In this document: positions 42,502 to 50,685 of the stretch, piece by piece
How positions within the stretch are numbered: the stretch's first letter is position 1
How the letters are laid out: the number at the start of each line of letters is the position of its first letter
NCBI RefSeq assembly: GCF_004362825.1
Contig: NZ_SNXZ01000008.1
Location: 404,469 to 468,468 of the forward strand
Length of the DNA stretch: 64,000 nt
Origin: Labedaea rhizosphaerae
GTDB taxonomy: Bacteria > Actinomycetota > Actinomycetes > Mycobacteriales > Pseudonocardiaceae
Reading direction: 5' to 3'
Translations under genes and position numbers: made by a program
Notes under the pieces: model-generated
What the model was told of the DNA's origin: nothing
The model's database searches: none
What the model saw: only the letters and a program-made list of their open reading frames with translations

Positions 42502-44013
42502 GTGACGACTCTTCTCACCGCGGCCCGCATCCACGGCTCGGACGCCACGGCGATGGCGACCCGCGACGGCGTCATCGCCTGGCTCGGCGACGACGCGTCC
42601 GGCCGTGCGGCCTTCCCGGACGCGTCGCACGTCGACCTCGGTGGCGCGTTCGTCGCCCCCGCGTTCGTCGACGCGCACGTGCACGCGACGTCGGCCGGGG
42701 TGCAGCTGGCCGGGCTGGACCTGAGCGGGTGCGCGTCGGTGACCGACTGCCTGACCGCGCTGATGGACTGGGTCAAGGCGCACCCGGATATGCCGGTGTG
42801 GGGGCACGGGTGGGATGAGAGCCGGTGGCCGGAGCGCCGCCCGCCGACGCGTGACGAGCTGGACGCGGTCGCCCCGGGCACGCCGGTTTACCTGTCCAGA
42901 GTGGACGTTCACTCGGCGTTGGTGACGACGGCACTCGTCGAGCGGGCGCCGCAGGCGCGGCGGCGGGAGGGCTGGTCGGCGACCCAGCCGCTCAGCCGCG
43001 CCGCGCACCACGCCGTGCGCGGGGCCGCGCAGGAGATGATCAGCGCTTCGCAACGGGCCGAGGCGCAACTGGCGTTCCTGCGGGACGCGGCCGCGCACGG
43101 GGTCGCGTGTGTGCACGAGTGCGCGGGCCCGGACATCTCGGGCCGGGAAGACCTGGGTGCGTTGCTGGCGTTGGCCGAGGCCGACGACCTGCCGCAGGTC
43201 GTCGGTTACTGGGGCGAACTCGGCGGGCGGCTCGGTCCGGCGCACGGGCTCGGCGGCGACCTGTTCGTCGACGGCGCGCTCGGCTCGCGCACGGCCGCGG
43301 TGGGGTTGCCCTACGCCGACCAGCCGGACAGCTGCGGTGCGTTGTACCTGGATCGCGCGGCCATCGCGGGGCACGTCACCACGTGCACGCAGGCCGGGGT
43401 GCAGGCGGGCTTCCACGTGATCGGCGATGCCGGGGTGGCCGAGGTGGTGGCCGGGTTCGCCCTGGCCGAGCGGGCGGTGGGCGCCAACGCGCTGGCCGCG
43501 GCCCGGCACCGGCTCGAACACCTGGAGATGGTGACGGCCGAGCAAGCGGCGCAGCTCGCGGAGTGGGGCGTGGTCGCGTCGGTGCAGCCGTTGTTCGACG
43601 CGGAGTGGGGTGGCCGCGAGGGGATGTACGCGCAGCGCCTCGGGCCGGACCGGGGGAGTTCGCTGAACCCCTTCGCGACGTTGGAGGCGGCGGGCATGGT
43701 GCTGGCGTTCGGCTCGGACACGCCGGTGACGGCGCATGACCCGTGGCGCGCCGTGCAGGCGGCCGTGCACCACAAGACTCCTGGGCAGGGCGTGAGTCCG
43801 GCTGCGGCTTTCGCCGCCCACACCCAAGGCGGCTGGCATGCCGCGGGCATGACCGGCGGGACTCTTGCTGTTGGCGCACCGGCAACCTATGCGGTGTGGG
43901 AGACGGGCGACCTGGTCGACGGCCTACCCCGCCTGGACCCGGGTGCGGAGCTGCCAACGTGCCTGCGCACCGTCCACAATGGCCACACTCTCCACCAGCG
44001 AGCCCTCGAATGA
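42502..44013 (+). CDS. YtcJ-like amidohydrolase (amidohydrolase 3)
   Basis: A 503-residue metal-dependent hydrolase. FVDAHVHATSAG (HxH metal site), DGALGSRTAA, GFHVIGDAGV and HRLEHLEMV (further His ligands), and FGSDTPV (catalytic Asp) are all present in the order of the YtcJ family. GTG 42502 lies 1 bp after the kdd stop, so it is co-translated with it. No amidohydrolase step is known in the beta-lysine pathway. It may process an N-acyl or lactam form of a pathway intermediate, since 5-amino-keto acids and beta-lysine cyclise or become acylated; that is inference. Confidence 0.88.
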   Translation: MTTLLTAARIHGSDATAMATRDGVIAWLGDDASGRAAFPDASHVDLGGAFVAPAFVDAHVHATSAGVQLAGLDLSGCASVTDCLTALMDWVKAHPDMPVWGHGWDESRWPERRPPTRDELDAVAPGTPVYLSRVDVHSALVTTALVERAPQARRREGWSATQPLSRAAHHAVRGAAQEMISASQRAEAQLAFLRDAAAHGVACVHECAGPDISGREDLGALLALAEADDLPQVVGYWGELGGRLGPAHGLGGDLFVDGALGSRTAAVGLPYADQPDSCGALYLDRAAIAGHVTTCTQAGVQAGFHVIGDAGVAEVVAGFALAERAVGANALAAARHRLEHLEMVTAEQAAQLAEWGVVASVQPLFDAEWGGREGMYAQRLGPDRGSSLNPFATLEAAGMVLAFGSDTPVTAHDPWRAVQAAVHHKTPGQGVSPAAAFAAHTQGGWHAAGMTGGTLAVGAPATYAVWETGDLVDGLPRLDPGAELPTCLRTVHNGHTLHQRALE

Positions 44014-44253
44014 CCGGGCGTGTCCCACACTCAAGCCGGGTGTGTCCCCCGTTCCGACCGGGTGTGTCCCACAGTCGCGTCGGGTGTGTCCCACGTTCCG
44101 GCTGGGTGTCCCACACGCTGGTGCGCTCGATGCGGAACACGCAGTGCGCGAGTGTGGGACACGGGGTGCGCGACCGTGGGACACACCCGGCTGGAAGAGG
44201 GGACACACCCGGCTGGAAGAGGGGACACACCGGGTGGGAAGAGGGGACACGCG
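44014..44253. repeat. 22-bp repeat array 4 (largest; inside the kam cluster)
   Basis: Forward units at 44014, 44036, 44058 and 44080 and a damaged one at 44102; an irregular centre to 44150; inverted units at 44151, 44173, 44195, 44217 and 44239 (last partial). The first unit begins at the base right after the amidohydrolase TGA with CCGGGCGTGTCCCAC, and the last ends in GACACGCG. Thus both edges show the C variant. The array splits an otherwise tightly packed operon just upstream of kamD. Confidence 0.95.
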
Positions 44254-44278
44254 ATGAGACGACGAACGGAAGGCTCTG

Positions 44279-45853
44279 ATGGCGCTGCTTGACCTCGATC
44301 CGAAGGTCGTCCGCACGGCACGCAAGCTCGCGGCCAAGGCGGCCGAGCCGGTCGTCTCGATCGCCCGCGCGCACACGACGGTCGCCGTCGAGCGGGCGAC
44401 GTTGCGGCTCGCCGGCATCACGGGGGCCGACACGACCCATCGCGCGGGGGATGTGCCCTGGGTGAACCGGGTCGTCGACACCGTGCGCGAGCACTGCGGC
44501 CTGGAACACGGCGCCGCCGTCCCGGTCTTCCACGCCTTGCGCGAGCACAACCTCGGCACGCTCACCGAACTCGCCGAGGCCACGGCCGCCGGCCAGATCC
44601 AGTTCACGGTGCCCGGCGCCAAGGACTTCGCCCGCGCCGAGAAGGCCGCCCGCACGGCCATCGCCCGCGGCATGCGGGCCGTCGACCGCAACCGGGCGAC
44701 CCGCGACAAGATGGTCGCCAAGATCGGCGACCCGCCGCAACGCCCGTGGATCTACCTCATCGTGGCCACCGGCGACATCGACGAGGACGTCGTCCAGGCC
44801 GCCAACGCCGCCCGCGCCGGCGCCGACATCATCGCCGTGATCCGCTCCACCGGTCAGTCCCTCCTGGACTACGTGCCGGAGGGCGCCACCCACCACGGGT
44901 TCGCCGGAACCTATGCCACGCAAGAGAACTTCCGCATCATGCGCGCCGCCATGGACGAGGTGTCCAAAGAGGTCGGTCGCTACATCCGGGTCACCAACTA
45001 CGCTTCCGGGCTCTGCATGCCGGAGATCGCGGTGCTGGGCGGGCTCGAACGCCTGGACATGATGCTGAACGACTCCATGTACGGCATCCTCTTCCGCGAC
45101 ATCAACCCGATCCGGACCTTTGTGGACCAACGCTTCTCGCGCCAGGTCCACGCCCGCGCCGGCATCATCATCAACACCGGTGAGGACAACTACCTCACCA
45201 CGGCCGACGCGGTCGACGCGGCCCACACCGTCACGGTGTCGCAGTTGCTGAACGAGCACTTCGCCCACGAGGCGGGGCTGCCCGACGAGCTGCTCGGCCT
45301 CGGCCACGCCTTCGAGATCAACCCCAAGGTGCCCGAGTCGTTCCGGATGGAGCTGGCCCACGCCTTGCTGGCGCGCGAACTCTTCCCCGACGCGCCGCTC
45401 AAGTGGATGCCGCCGACCAAGCACATGACCGGCGACGTCTTCAACGGCTACCTGCTCGACGGCTTCTTCAACCTCGCGGGTGTCCTCACTGGACAGTCGA
45501 TCCTGTTGGTGGGCATGATGACCGAGGCCGTGGTCACGCCGTTCCTGTCCGACCGCGACCTCGCCGTGGAGAACGTGCGCTACGTGCTGAACGCGGCCGG
45601 CGGGCTGCGCGAGGACTTCCGGCCCGCACCCGACGGGTTCATCGTCAAGCGCGCGCACCAGGTGCTGGGCGAAGCCGTCGACCTCCTGGAGCGCATCGTC
45701 GACGACGGGTTGTTGAACGCCATCGCCGACGGCACGTTCGGCCTGATGAAGCGCCCCGCCGACAAGGGCAAGGGCACCGACGGCGTGGTCGAGAAGGCCG
45801 AGGGCTACGCCAATCCCGCGAGCGACCTGCTGGACGAAGGGGCGACCAAGTGA
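44279..45853 (+). CDS. kamD: Lysine 5,6-aminomutase alpha subunit
   Basis: A 524-residue subunit of the adenosylcobalamin/PLP enzyme that moves the terminal amino group of lysine or beta-lysine, making 3,5-diaminohexanoate. The TIM-barrel parts (IYLIVATGDIDEDVVQAANAARAGADIIAVIRSTGQSLLDYVPEG, here shortened, and AGIIINTGEDNYLTTADAV) and the KWMPPTKHMTGD strand match KamD. GGAAGG precedes ATG 44279. Its stop overlaps the kamE start by 4 bp, ensuring equal production of both subunits. The enzyme needs vitamin B12; no B12 riboswitch is visible upstream. Confidence 0.94.
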   Translation: MALLDLDPKVVRTARKLAAKAAEPVVSIARAHTTVAVERATLRLAGITGADTTHRAGDVPWVNRVVDTVREHCGLEHGAAVPVFHALREHNLGTLTELAEATAAGQIQFTVPGAKDFARAEKAARTAIARGMRAVDRNRATRDKMVAKIGDPPQRPWIYLIVATGDIDEDVVQAANAARAGADIIAVIRSTGQSLLDYVPEGATHHGFAGTYATQENFRIMRAAMDEVSKEVGRYIRVTNYASGLCMPEIAVLGGLERLDMMLNDSMYGILFRDINPIRTFVDQRFSRQVHARAGIIINTGEDNYLTTADAVDAAHTVTVSQLLNEHFAHEAGLPDELLGLGHAFEINPKVPESFRMELAHALLARELFPDAPLKWMPPTKHMTGDVFNGYLLDGFFNLAGVLTGQSILLVGMMTEAVVTPFLSDRDLAVENVRYVLNAAGGLREDFRPAPDGFIVKRAHQVLGEAVDLLERIVDDGLLNAIADGTFGLMKRPADKGKGTDGVVEKAEGYANPASDLLDEGATK

Positions 45854-46602
45854 CTGAGAAGAGGGTTGTCCGGCCTTACGGCGACACCACGGGCGACGGC
45901 ATGGTGCAGGTGTCGTTCACCTTGCCCATCCCGCACGGTCCGCGCGCGGACGGCGCGGCCCAGCAGCTGGCCAACAAGATGGGCATCGACCCGGCGATGG
46001 TCGTGCACTCCAAGCCCATGGGCCCGGACTTCACGTTCTTCGTGGTCTACGGCTCGGTCAACCACGTGGTGGACCTGGAAAAGGTCAAGGTCGTCGAGCG
46101 CGAGTACCCGCTGCTGCCGCCCACCGAGGTGAACTCGACGGTCAAGAAGTTGTTGCGCCGCAAGCTGGTCGTCGTCGGCGGCTGCATCGGGACCGACGCG
46201 CACACGGTCGGCATCGACGCGATCCTGAACATCAAGGGCTTCGCGGGCGAGAAGGGCCTGGAGTACTACCGGGAGTTGCGCGTGGTGAACCTCGGCGCCC
46301 AGGTCTCGGTGCCCGAGCTGGTCAAGCGCGCGCGCTCGGAGAAGGCGGACGCCGTGCTGGTCTCGCAGGTGGTGACCCAGCGCGACGCGCACATCCTCAA
46401 CACGCAGGAGATGTCGGCCGCCTTCCGCGAGGCGATGGGCGACGCGAAGCCGTTGCTGATCGCGGGCGGCCCTCGGTTCGACCCGCTGATGGCGGGGGAG
46501 TTGGGGGTGGACCGGGTGTTCAGCCGCGGGACGACGCCCGGTGAGGTGGCGAGTTACCTGGTGCACGCGATCAAGGAGAAGAAGGCGATGGTGGCGGCGT
46601 GA
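45850..46602 (+). CDS. kamE: Lysine 5,6-aminomutase beta subunit
   Basis: A 250-residue Rossmann-like subunit that binds adenosylcobalamin. GTDAHTVG supplies the DxHxxG motif with His118 as the lower cobalt ligand. Lys129, 11 residues later in LNIKGF, matches the spacing of the PLP-binding lysine in the clostridial enzyme. [17 protein letters not shown] and AGGPRFD are further family motifs. It begins at GTG 45850 overlapping kamD (GTGA) and its stop overlaps the kal GTG in the same way. Confidence 0.94.
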   Translation: MTEKRVVRPYGDTTGDGMVQVSFTLPIPHGPRADGAAQQLANKMGIDPAMVVHSKPMGPDFTFFVVYGSVNHVVDLEKVKVVEREYPLLPPTEVNSTVKKLLRRKLVVVGGCIGTDAHTVGIDAILNIKGFAGEKGLEYYRELRVVNLGAQVSVPELVKRARSEKADAVLVSQVVTQRDAHILNTQEMSAAFREAMGDAKPLLIAGGPRFDPLMAGELGVDRVFSRGTTPGEVASYLVHAIKEKKAMVAA

Positions 46603-46997
46603 CAAGCGCTTTGGTCGAAGGTTTCACGGTGACGCACCGGCGCTATGTGCCGTACAGCCACGCGCATTACGGCGGGAACCTCGTCGATGGGGCATACAGC
46701 CTGGGAATGTTCGGCGACGTGGCGACGGAGCTGTGCATCCGGACCGACGGCGACGAGGGCCTGTTCGCCGGGTACTCGTCGGTGGAGTTCCTCGCGCCCG
46801 TGCAGGCCGGCGACGTCATGGAGGCGACGGCGAAGCTCGTGCGCATCGGCAATCGCTCGCGCGGGATCGAGTTCGAGGCCCACGTGGTGTGCCGCGCGGC
46901 GCCGAGCCGGGGCGCGTCGTCGGCGGATGTGTTGCCGGAGCCCATTTTGGTGACGCGCGCGAGCGGGACCGTGGTCGTGCCGGTGGCCGCCGAGTAG
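46599..46997 (+). CDS. kal: 3-aminobutyryl-CoA ammonia-lyase
   Basis: A 132-residue hot-dog-fold protein opening with the strand and helix [20 protein letters not shown], which matches Kal of the lysine pathway. Kal removes ammonia from L-3-aminobutyryl-CoA to give crotonyl-CoA. The middle ([36 protein letters not shown], partly quoted) follows the hot-dog pattern. The GTG start overlaps the kamE stop by 4 bp. Its presence shows the pathway is meant to run to a CoA ester, yet the enzyme making its substrate (Kce) is not encoded here. Confidence 0.88.
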   Translation: MTSALVEGFTVTHRRYVPYSHAHYGGNLVDGAYSLGMFGDVATELCIRTDGDEGLFAGYSSVEFLAPVQAGDVMEATAKLVRIGNRSRGIEFEAHVVCRAAPSRGASSADVLPEPILVTRASGTVVVPVAAE

Positions 46998-47054
46998 GCG
47001 CTGGGTAGGGAGTTGCGCCGGTGCCAACCTGTGATCCTTTGGGGTGGTATCGGC

Positions 47055-47093
47055 CTGCAGAACTATGCAGAGCCCTGCAGGTCGCTCTAGCTT
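47055..47093 (+). promoter_or_regulatory. Promoter and phased TGCAG sites of the WhiJ-like gene
   Basis: TGCAG occurs at 47056, 47066 and 47076, exactly 10 bp apart (one helical turn). TAGCTT (47088-47093) follows, with the ATG 7 bases later at 47101 and GGGAGG between them. The three sites cover the -35 region, as expected for autoregulation. Confidence 0.6.
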
Positions 47094-47100
47094 GGGAGGC

Positions 47101-47991
47101 ATGGGTCGGAAGAGCGCGTCGGCCGGTTACCGGGAACTGGGCGCGGAAATGCGGAGGCTGCGGGTAGCAGCGGGGTTCACCGGGCGCCAGGTCGCGTCCA
47201 GGACGGGGTGGGACCCGACCAAGGTGTCTCGGGTCGAGACCGGGCAGATTCACATCGACATCTCGGATGTGACTTGGTACCTGGGCGTTCTTCGAGTCCC
47301 TTATGAACAAGCGGTGCCGCTGATCACCTTGTGCCGCCAGGCGAAGGGCAACAGTGGCTTCTGGTTGAGCGACCACGGCGCTCAGCTGCCCGATGCGCTG
47401 AGTTCGCTGATCTACCACGAGTCGACCTCGACTTTGTCGAGTTGCTACGAGTCTCAGCTTGTGCCGGGCTTGCTGCAGATCGACCGCTACGCGCACAAGC
47501 TGATCAGCAGCGAAGCCACTCGGACGAAGGCCGACATCGAAGCAGGCGTGCAGATCAGGCTTGAGCGCCAGGAGGTGCTTGGCCGCCAAGGCGGCCACTT
47601 CGTCTTCTACATCCATGAAAACGCGCTTCGGGCGATGGTTGGCGGACCGGACATCATGCACGAGCAGATGCTCGCGCTGGCATTCCACAGCTCCACGCCC
47701 AATGTCGAGATTCGCGTGGTTCCCGCCTCGGTCGGCGCGGACCCCGCCTTGTGCGGAGCCTTCAAGCTCTTTGAGTTCGAGGAACACGAGCCGCTCGTTT
47801 ACCTGAACAACTTCATTGCAACGTCCTTCTGGCTGGAGGAGAGCGATTACGTCGCGCCATACCGCGACCTAGTGGCTCACCTCGCCAAGATCGCGAAGAG
47901 CGTGGAAGAATCTCGGTCGTTCGTCGCCGCCCTGGCGGACGAGTACGACCGAGGGAGCACTCATGCACTCCACCGAATGGAGGAAGAGTAG
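47101..47991 (+). CDS. WhiJ/Scr1-type helix-turn-helix regulator with DUF5753 domain
   Basis: A 296-residue regulator typical of morphologically complex actinomycetes. The N-terminal XRE-type helix-turn-helix is RVAAGFTGRQVASRTGWDPTKVSRVETG (quoted in two parts in related proteins as TGRQVAS and TKVSRVETG). The remaining 200 residues form the DUF5753 domain (YESQLVPGLLQIDRYAHKLI and EIRVVPASVGADP). It forms a pair with the overlapping DUF397 gene. Such whiJ-abaA-like pairs regulate development or antibiotic production and number dozens per genome. Confidence 0.92.
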   Translation: MGRKSASAGYRELGAEMRRLRVAAGFTGRQVASRTGWDPTKVSRVETGQIHIDISDVTWYLGVLRVPYEQAVPLITLCRQAKGNSGFWLSDHGAQLPDALSSLIYHESTSTLSSCYESQLVPGLLQIDRYAHKLISSEATRTKADIEAGVQIRLERQEVLGRQGGHFVFYIHENALRAMVGGPDIMHEQMLALAFHSSTPNVEIRVVPASVGADPALCGAFKLFEFEEHEPLVYLNNFIATSFWLEESDYVAPYRDLVAHLAKIAKSVEESRSFVAALADEYDRGSTHALHRMEEE

Positions 47992-48136
47992 CTATAGCGG
48001 TGGGGCTAGCAGCGACTGTGTTGAGGTTGCGCTGAGCGAGCTCCAGACCGCCGTGCGCGACTCCAAGAACTCCGCCGGGCCTCAGCTCGTCTTCCCATCT
48101 GAGGCCTGGCGGTCCTTTGTCCGTGACACACACTGA
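47963..48136 (+). CDS. DUF397 protein (BldB/WhiJ-partner type)
   Basis: A 57-residue protein beginning MHSTEWRKSSYSGG, then SDCVEVAL and a VRDSKNSAGPQLVF stretch: the standard DUF397 pattern of W-x-KSSYS and VRDSK. It starts inside the end of the upstream regulator (29-bp overlap), which is the normal arrangement, and its last 14 bp overlap the TIGR03086 gene. DUF397 proteins are thought to antagonise or adapt the adjacent WhiJ-like regulator. Confidence 0.9.
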   Translation: MHSTEWRKSSYSGGASSDCVEVALSELQTAVRDSKNSAGPQLVFPSEAWRSFVRDTH

Positions 48137-48728
48137 CCCGGCCTTCGACGGCATCGTCGACCGCTACACCCGGGCCGGCGCGTCCTTCGAGCAGCTGCTC
48201 CGGCAAGTCCGCCCCGACCAGTGGGACGACCCCACGCCGTGCACCGAGTGGAACGTCCGCTTGCTGGTCAACCACATGGCGCAAGGCAACCGCAACTACA
48301 TCCCGCTGCTGGAGGGCGCCGACGGCGCCGAGTTCATGGGCCGCCGCGGCGTGGACGCCCTCGGCGACGACCCGCTCGGCGCGTTCACTGCCTCCGTCTC
48401 CGCGTGCGCTGCCGCTTACGGTCGGCCCGGGGTGCTCGACCGGATCCTCGACTACCCGCTCGGCCGCATCCCCGCGGCGCAAGCGCTCGCGGTCCGCACC
48501 ACCGACAGCGTGATCCACACCTGGGACCTCGCCCGCGCCATCGGCGCCGACGAAACCCTTGACCCGGAACAACTCCAGTGGATCGACGACCACCTCGACG
48601 CGATCTACGCGGGGCTCAGCGAGGTCCCGACGGCGCCCGACTCCACGCACAAGTTCTTCGGCCCCGCCACGACCGTCGAGGGGCCTCGGCAGGAACGGAT
48701 CCTGCGGCTCATGGGCCGCACGCCCTGA
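48123..48728 (+). CDS. TIGR03086 family (DinB-like) metal-binding protein
   Basis: A 201-residue four-helix-bundle protein related to mycothiol-dependent maleylpyruvate isomerase. The N-terminal DQWDDPTPCTEWNVRLLVNHM and the later TTDSVIHTWDLARAIG supply the conserved His residues expected to bind a metal. Members are found in mycothiol-producing actinobacteria and may act as mycothiol-S-transferases. GTG 48123 is preferred; a TTG 6 bp upstream is possible. It overlaps the end of the DUF397 gene. Confidence 0.88.
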   Translation: MTHTDPAFDGIVDRYTRAGASFEQLLRQVRPDQWDDPTPCTEWNVRLLVNHMAQGNRNYIPLLEGADGAEFMGRRGVDALGDDPLGAFTASVSACAAAYGRPGVLDRILDYPLGRIPAAQALAVRTTDSVIHTWDLARAIGADETLDPEQLQWIDDHLDAIYAGLSEVPTAPDSTHKFFGPATTVEGPRQERILRLMGRTP

Positions 48729-48828
48729 TTGTCAAGAGGTTTCACTTACGGAAAGAAGTCGGTTGCTTTCCCACAGTATCTAGACCAATCCGGGTCTCTT
48801 CGGCTCGATCCGGCCCAAGATGCTGCGC

Positions 48829-49707
48829 ATGAAACTTCGATTACCGCTCCGCGCGTTGTTGGTCGTTCCTGTCCTCGCCACCGGTCTCCTGGTCGGTGGC
48901 GTCGGCACGGCGGCGGCAAGCACCGCGACGGCGACCGTCGGCGACACCGGCGGCGTCGGCCTCACCATCCGCACCGGTCCGCACACCAGCTCGGGCAGCC
49001 TCGGCCTGGTCTGGGACGGGCAGCGGGTCACCATCTCCTGCCAGTCCCGCGGCGACACGGTCACCAACGAGCACAACTTCACCAGCAACCTCTGGGATTA
49101 CGTCCCCAACCTGAACGGCTACCTGGCCGACGCCTACATGGCGACCGGCTACGACGACCGCATTCCGGGCGTGCCGGACTGCGGTGGTGGTGGCAGTCAA
49201 GGCCAGCTCGTGCCCGTGTCGCAGTTCCAGGGCCAGCCCAACCAGGGCGAGGACTGCGGGCCGACCAGCGTGGTCACAGCGTTGCTGGCCGACGGCGTCA
49301 CCCCGCACGGCTGGGGCACCAGCCAGGTCGCCGCGATCAACGCCGCCCGCTCCGACATGGGTTACGACCCGTCGTGGAACGACCCGAACCAGTTCGGCAC
49401 CGGCGAAGGCGACGTGCAGACCGCGCTGGCGGCCAACGGCGTCGACTCCGACATCGTGAACTGGGACATCGACACGGTCCTGGCCCACGTGCGCAACGGC
49501 CACCCGGTTGTGCTGGCGGGCAACATGAAGGACCTGCCGTGGTCGGGGCACGACGTGGCCCACTTCCTGACCGTCGCGGGCTACTCCGGCGGTGACTACC
49601 TGGTCCTCGACCCGGCGTCGGACACGATCGTCTACCACACGACCGCGGCCGTGCTGACCGCGTTCTGGGACAACGACCTCGGCCACGCCGGCGTCATGCT
49701 CTGGTGA
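48829..49707 (+). CDS. Secreted SH3-like/C39-peptidase-like protein
   Basis: A 292-residue exported protein. A signal peptide (RLPLRALLVVPVLATGLLV, cleaved near TAAAS) leads to an SH3b-like segment (LTIRTGPHTSSGSLGLVWDG, with CQSRGDTV). A papain-like C39-type domain follows: PNQGEDCGPTSV (Cys), GHDVAHFLTVAGYSGG (His) and YLVLDPASD (Asp) give a full catalytic set. SH3b domains bind peptidoglycan, so wall-associated proteolysis or amidase activity is plausible. ATG 48829 follows an alternative ATG 9 bp upstream. A terminator lies right after. Confidence 0.8.
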   Translation: MKLRLPLRALLVVPVLATGLLVGGVGTAAASTATATVGDTGGVGLTIRTGPHTSSGSLGLVWDGQRVTISCQSRGDTVTNEHNFTSNLWDYVPNLNGYLADAYMATGYDDRIPGVPDCGGGGSQGQLVPVSQFQGQPNQGEDCGPTSVVTALLADGVTPHGWGTSQVAAINAARSDMGYDPSWNDPNQFGTGEGDVQTALAANGVDSDIVNWDIDTVLAHVRNGHPVVLAGNMKDLPWSGHDVAHFLTVAGYSGGDYLVLDPASDTIVYHTTAAVLTAFWDNDLGHAGVMLW

Positions 49708-49713
49708 CCCTCC

Positions 49714-49751
49714 GATTGCTGGTGGCGGCGGGTTCGTCGTCACCAGCAATC
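49714..49751 (+). terminator. Terminator after the C39-like gene
   Basis: GATTGCTGGTG (49714-49724) pairs with CACCAGCAATC (49741-49751): an 11-bp stem, 7 bp after the stop codon. It isolates the following cassette transcriptionally. Confidence 0.75.
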
Positions 49752-49856
49752 ATGCAGACACGAGTATTGCAAGGCCATGCGGAAGCTTGCCCTGCGTAAC
49801 GCGTCTGTGGCGGTCGGCGATGTGTCGACCATCCCCAGCTGCGGAAGGGTGGCGTC

Positions 49857-50684
49857 GTGACCAAGGTGCTGTCCAGAGGTGTTCTCGTGCCGGCCACCAC
49901 TTTCACCCTGGGCGTTGTCGTCACAGTGTTGATCACCGATTATCTCGAACGGCACGATCCTGTTCTGTTCTGTCTCGCAGGCGTTCTGCTTATCCTAGTC
50001 TTGCTTGTCGGGCTCACGGTGCAAGTGTTGCGTTCCTCCGACAAGGGGATGGACAAGATCCACAGTGAAATCGCGCGGCTCATCTCGCGCGGCGGCCTCG
50101 ACGTCGAATACGTCGAGGACGGCAAGACGGGACAATCCTACGTGCGGGCGACCCAGTTGATCCGCAGCGCCAAGCACAGCATCACGTTCGTGGACATGTG
50201 GGAGCCGTTCGAGAACTATCAGACCGGCACTCCGGAGCGAGTCGCCGCCCGCCACGAGTTCTACGAGGCCATAGTCAAGCAGGTCGAGGACCACCGCGGC
50301 GACCGGGAGATGTTCCACCGCCGCATTGTCCAAGTCCCGCAGGAGTTCGAGACTAAACCAGTTCCTTTCGCCCTCGACCCCTACTTCCACCAGTACCTGA
50401 CCACGATTGCTGGGCTTACCCGCGAGGCATACAAGGCTTGCAACCTCAGGCTCACGCTGGTGCATGTGCTCAAGACGCATTTCATCATGGTTGATCGGCG
50501 GCACATCGTCATCCCCCTGCTCACCACCGATCAGAGCAGTAATCGGCAGATCCGGCACGGTGCGCTATTTTTCGACGACCGTGAGGGTAATCTGTTCAAG
50601 TGTTTTCGAGAAATCTATCGGGCGATCGACGCCCATGCTCGTCCGCTCACCGAATCCATGCTCAACGCTGATCCGGTCGTCTAG
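49857..50684 (+). CDS. Two-helix membrane protein with PLD-like domain
   Basis: A 275-residue protein that I cannot assign to a named family. Residues about 7-29 and 36-56 are transmembrane helices forming a hairpin, which leaves the rest in the cytoplasm. The soluble part looks like a single phospholipase D-fold domain: YVRATQLIRSAKHSITFVDMWEP is the usual first strand region, and THFIMVDRRHIVIPLLTTDQSSN sits where an HxK-x4-D-x6-GS-x-N motif would be (quoted in halves: THFIMVDRRHIV and IPLLTTDQSSN). The HKD residues are only partly kept, so it may be a binding or sensor domain. GGAAGGG precedes GTG 49857. The next gene starts 1 base after its stop. Confidence 0.65.
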   Translation: MTKVLSRGVLVPATTFTLGVVVTVLITDYLERHDPVLFCLAGVLLILVLLVGLTVQVLRSSDKGMDKIHSEIARLISRGGLDVEYVEDGKTGQSYVRATQLIRSAKHSITFVDMWEPFENYQTGTPERVAARHEFYEAIVKQVEDHRGDREMFHRRIVQVPQEFETKPVPFALDPYFHQYLTTIAGLTREAYKACNLRLTLVHVLKTHFIMVDRRHIVIPLLTTDQSSNRQIRHGALFFDDREGNLFKCFREIYRAIDAHARPLTESMLNADPVV

Positions 50685-50685
50685 G

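Noticed and set aside
44254..44278. Cobalamin riboswitch upstream of kamD
   Set aside because: KamDE needs B12, but the region holds only the repeat array and a ribosome site; no B12-box-like sequence was found.
48729..48828. c-di-AMP riboswitch before the secreted C39-like gene
   Set aside because: Such riboswitches often precede wall hydrolases in actinobacteria, but the 100-bp leader is too short and lacks the conserved core.
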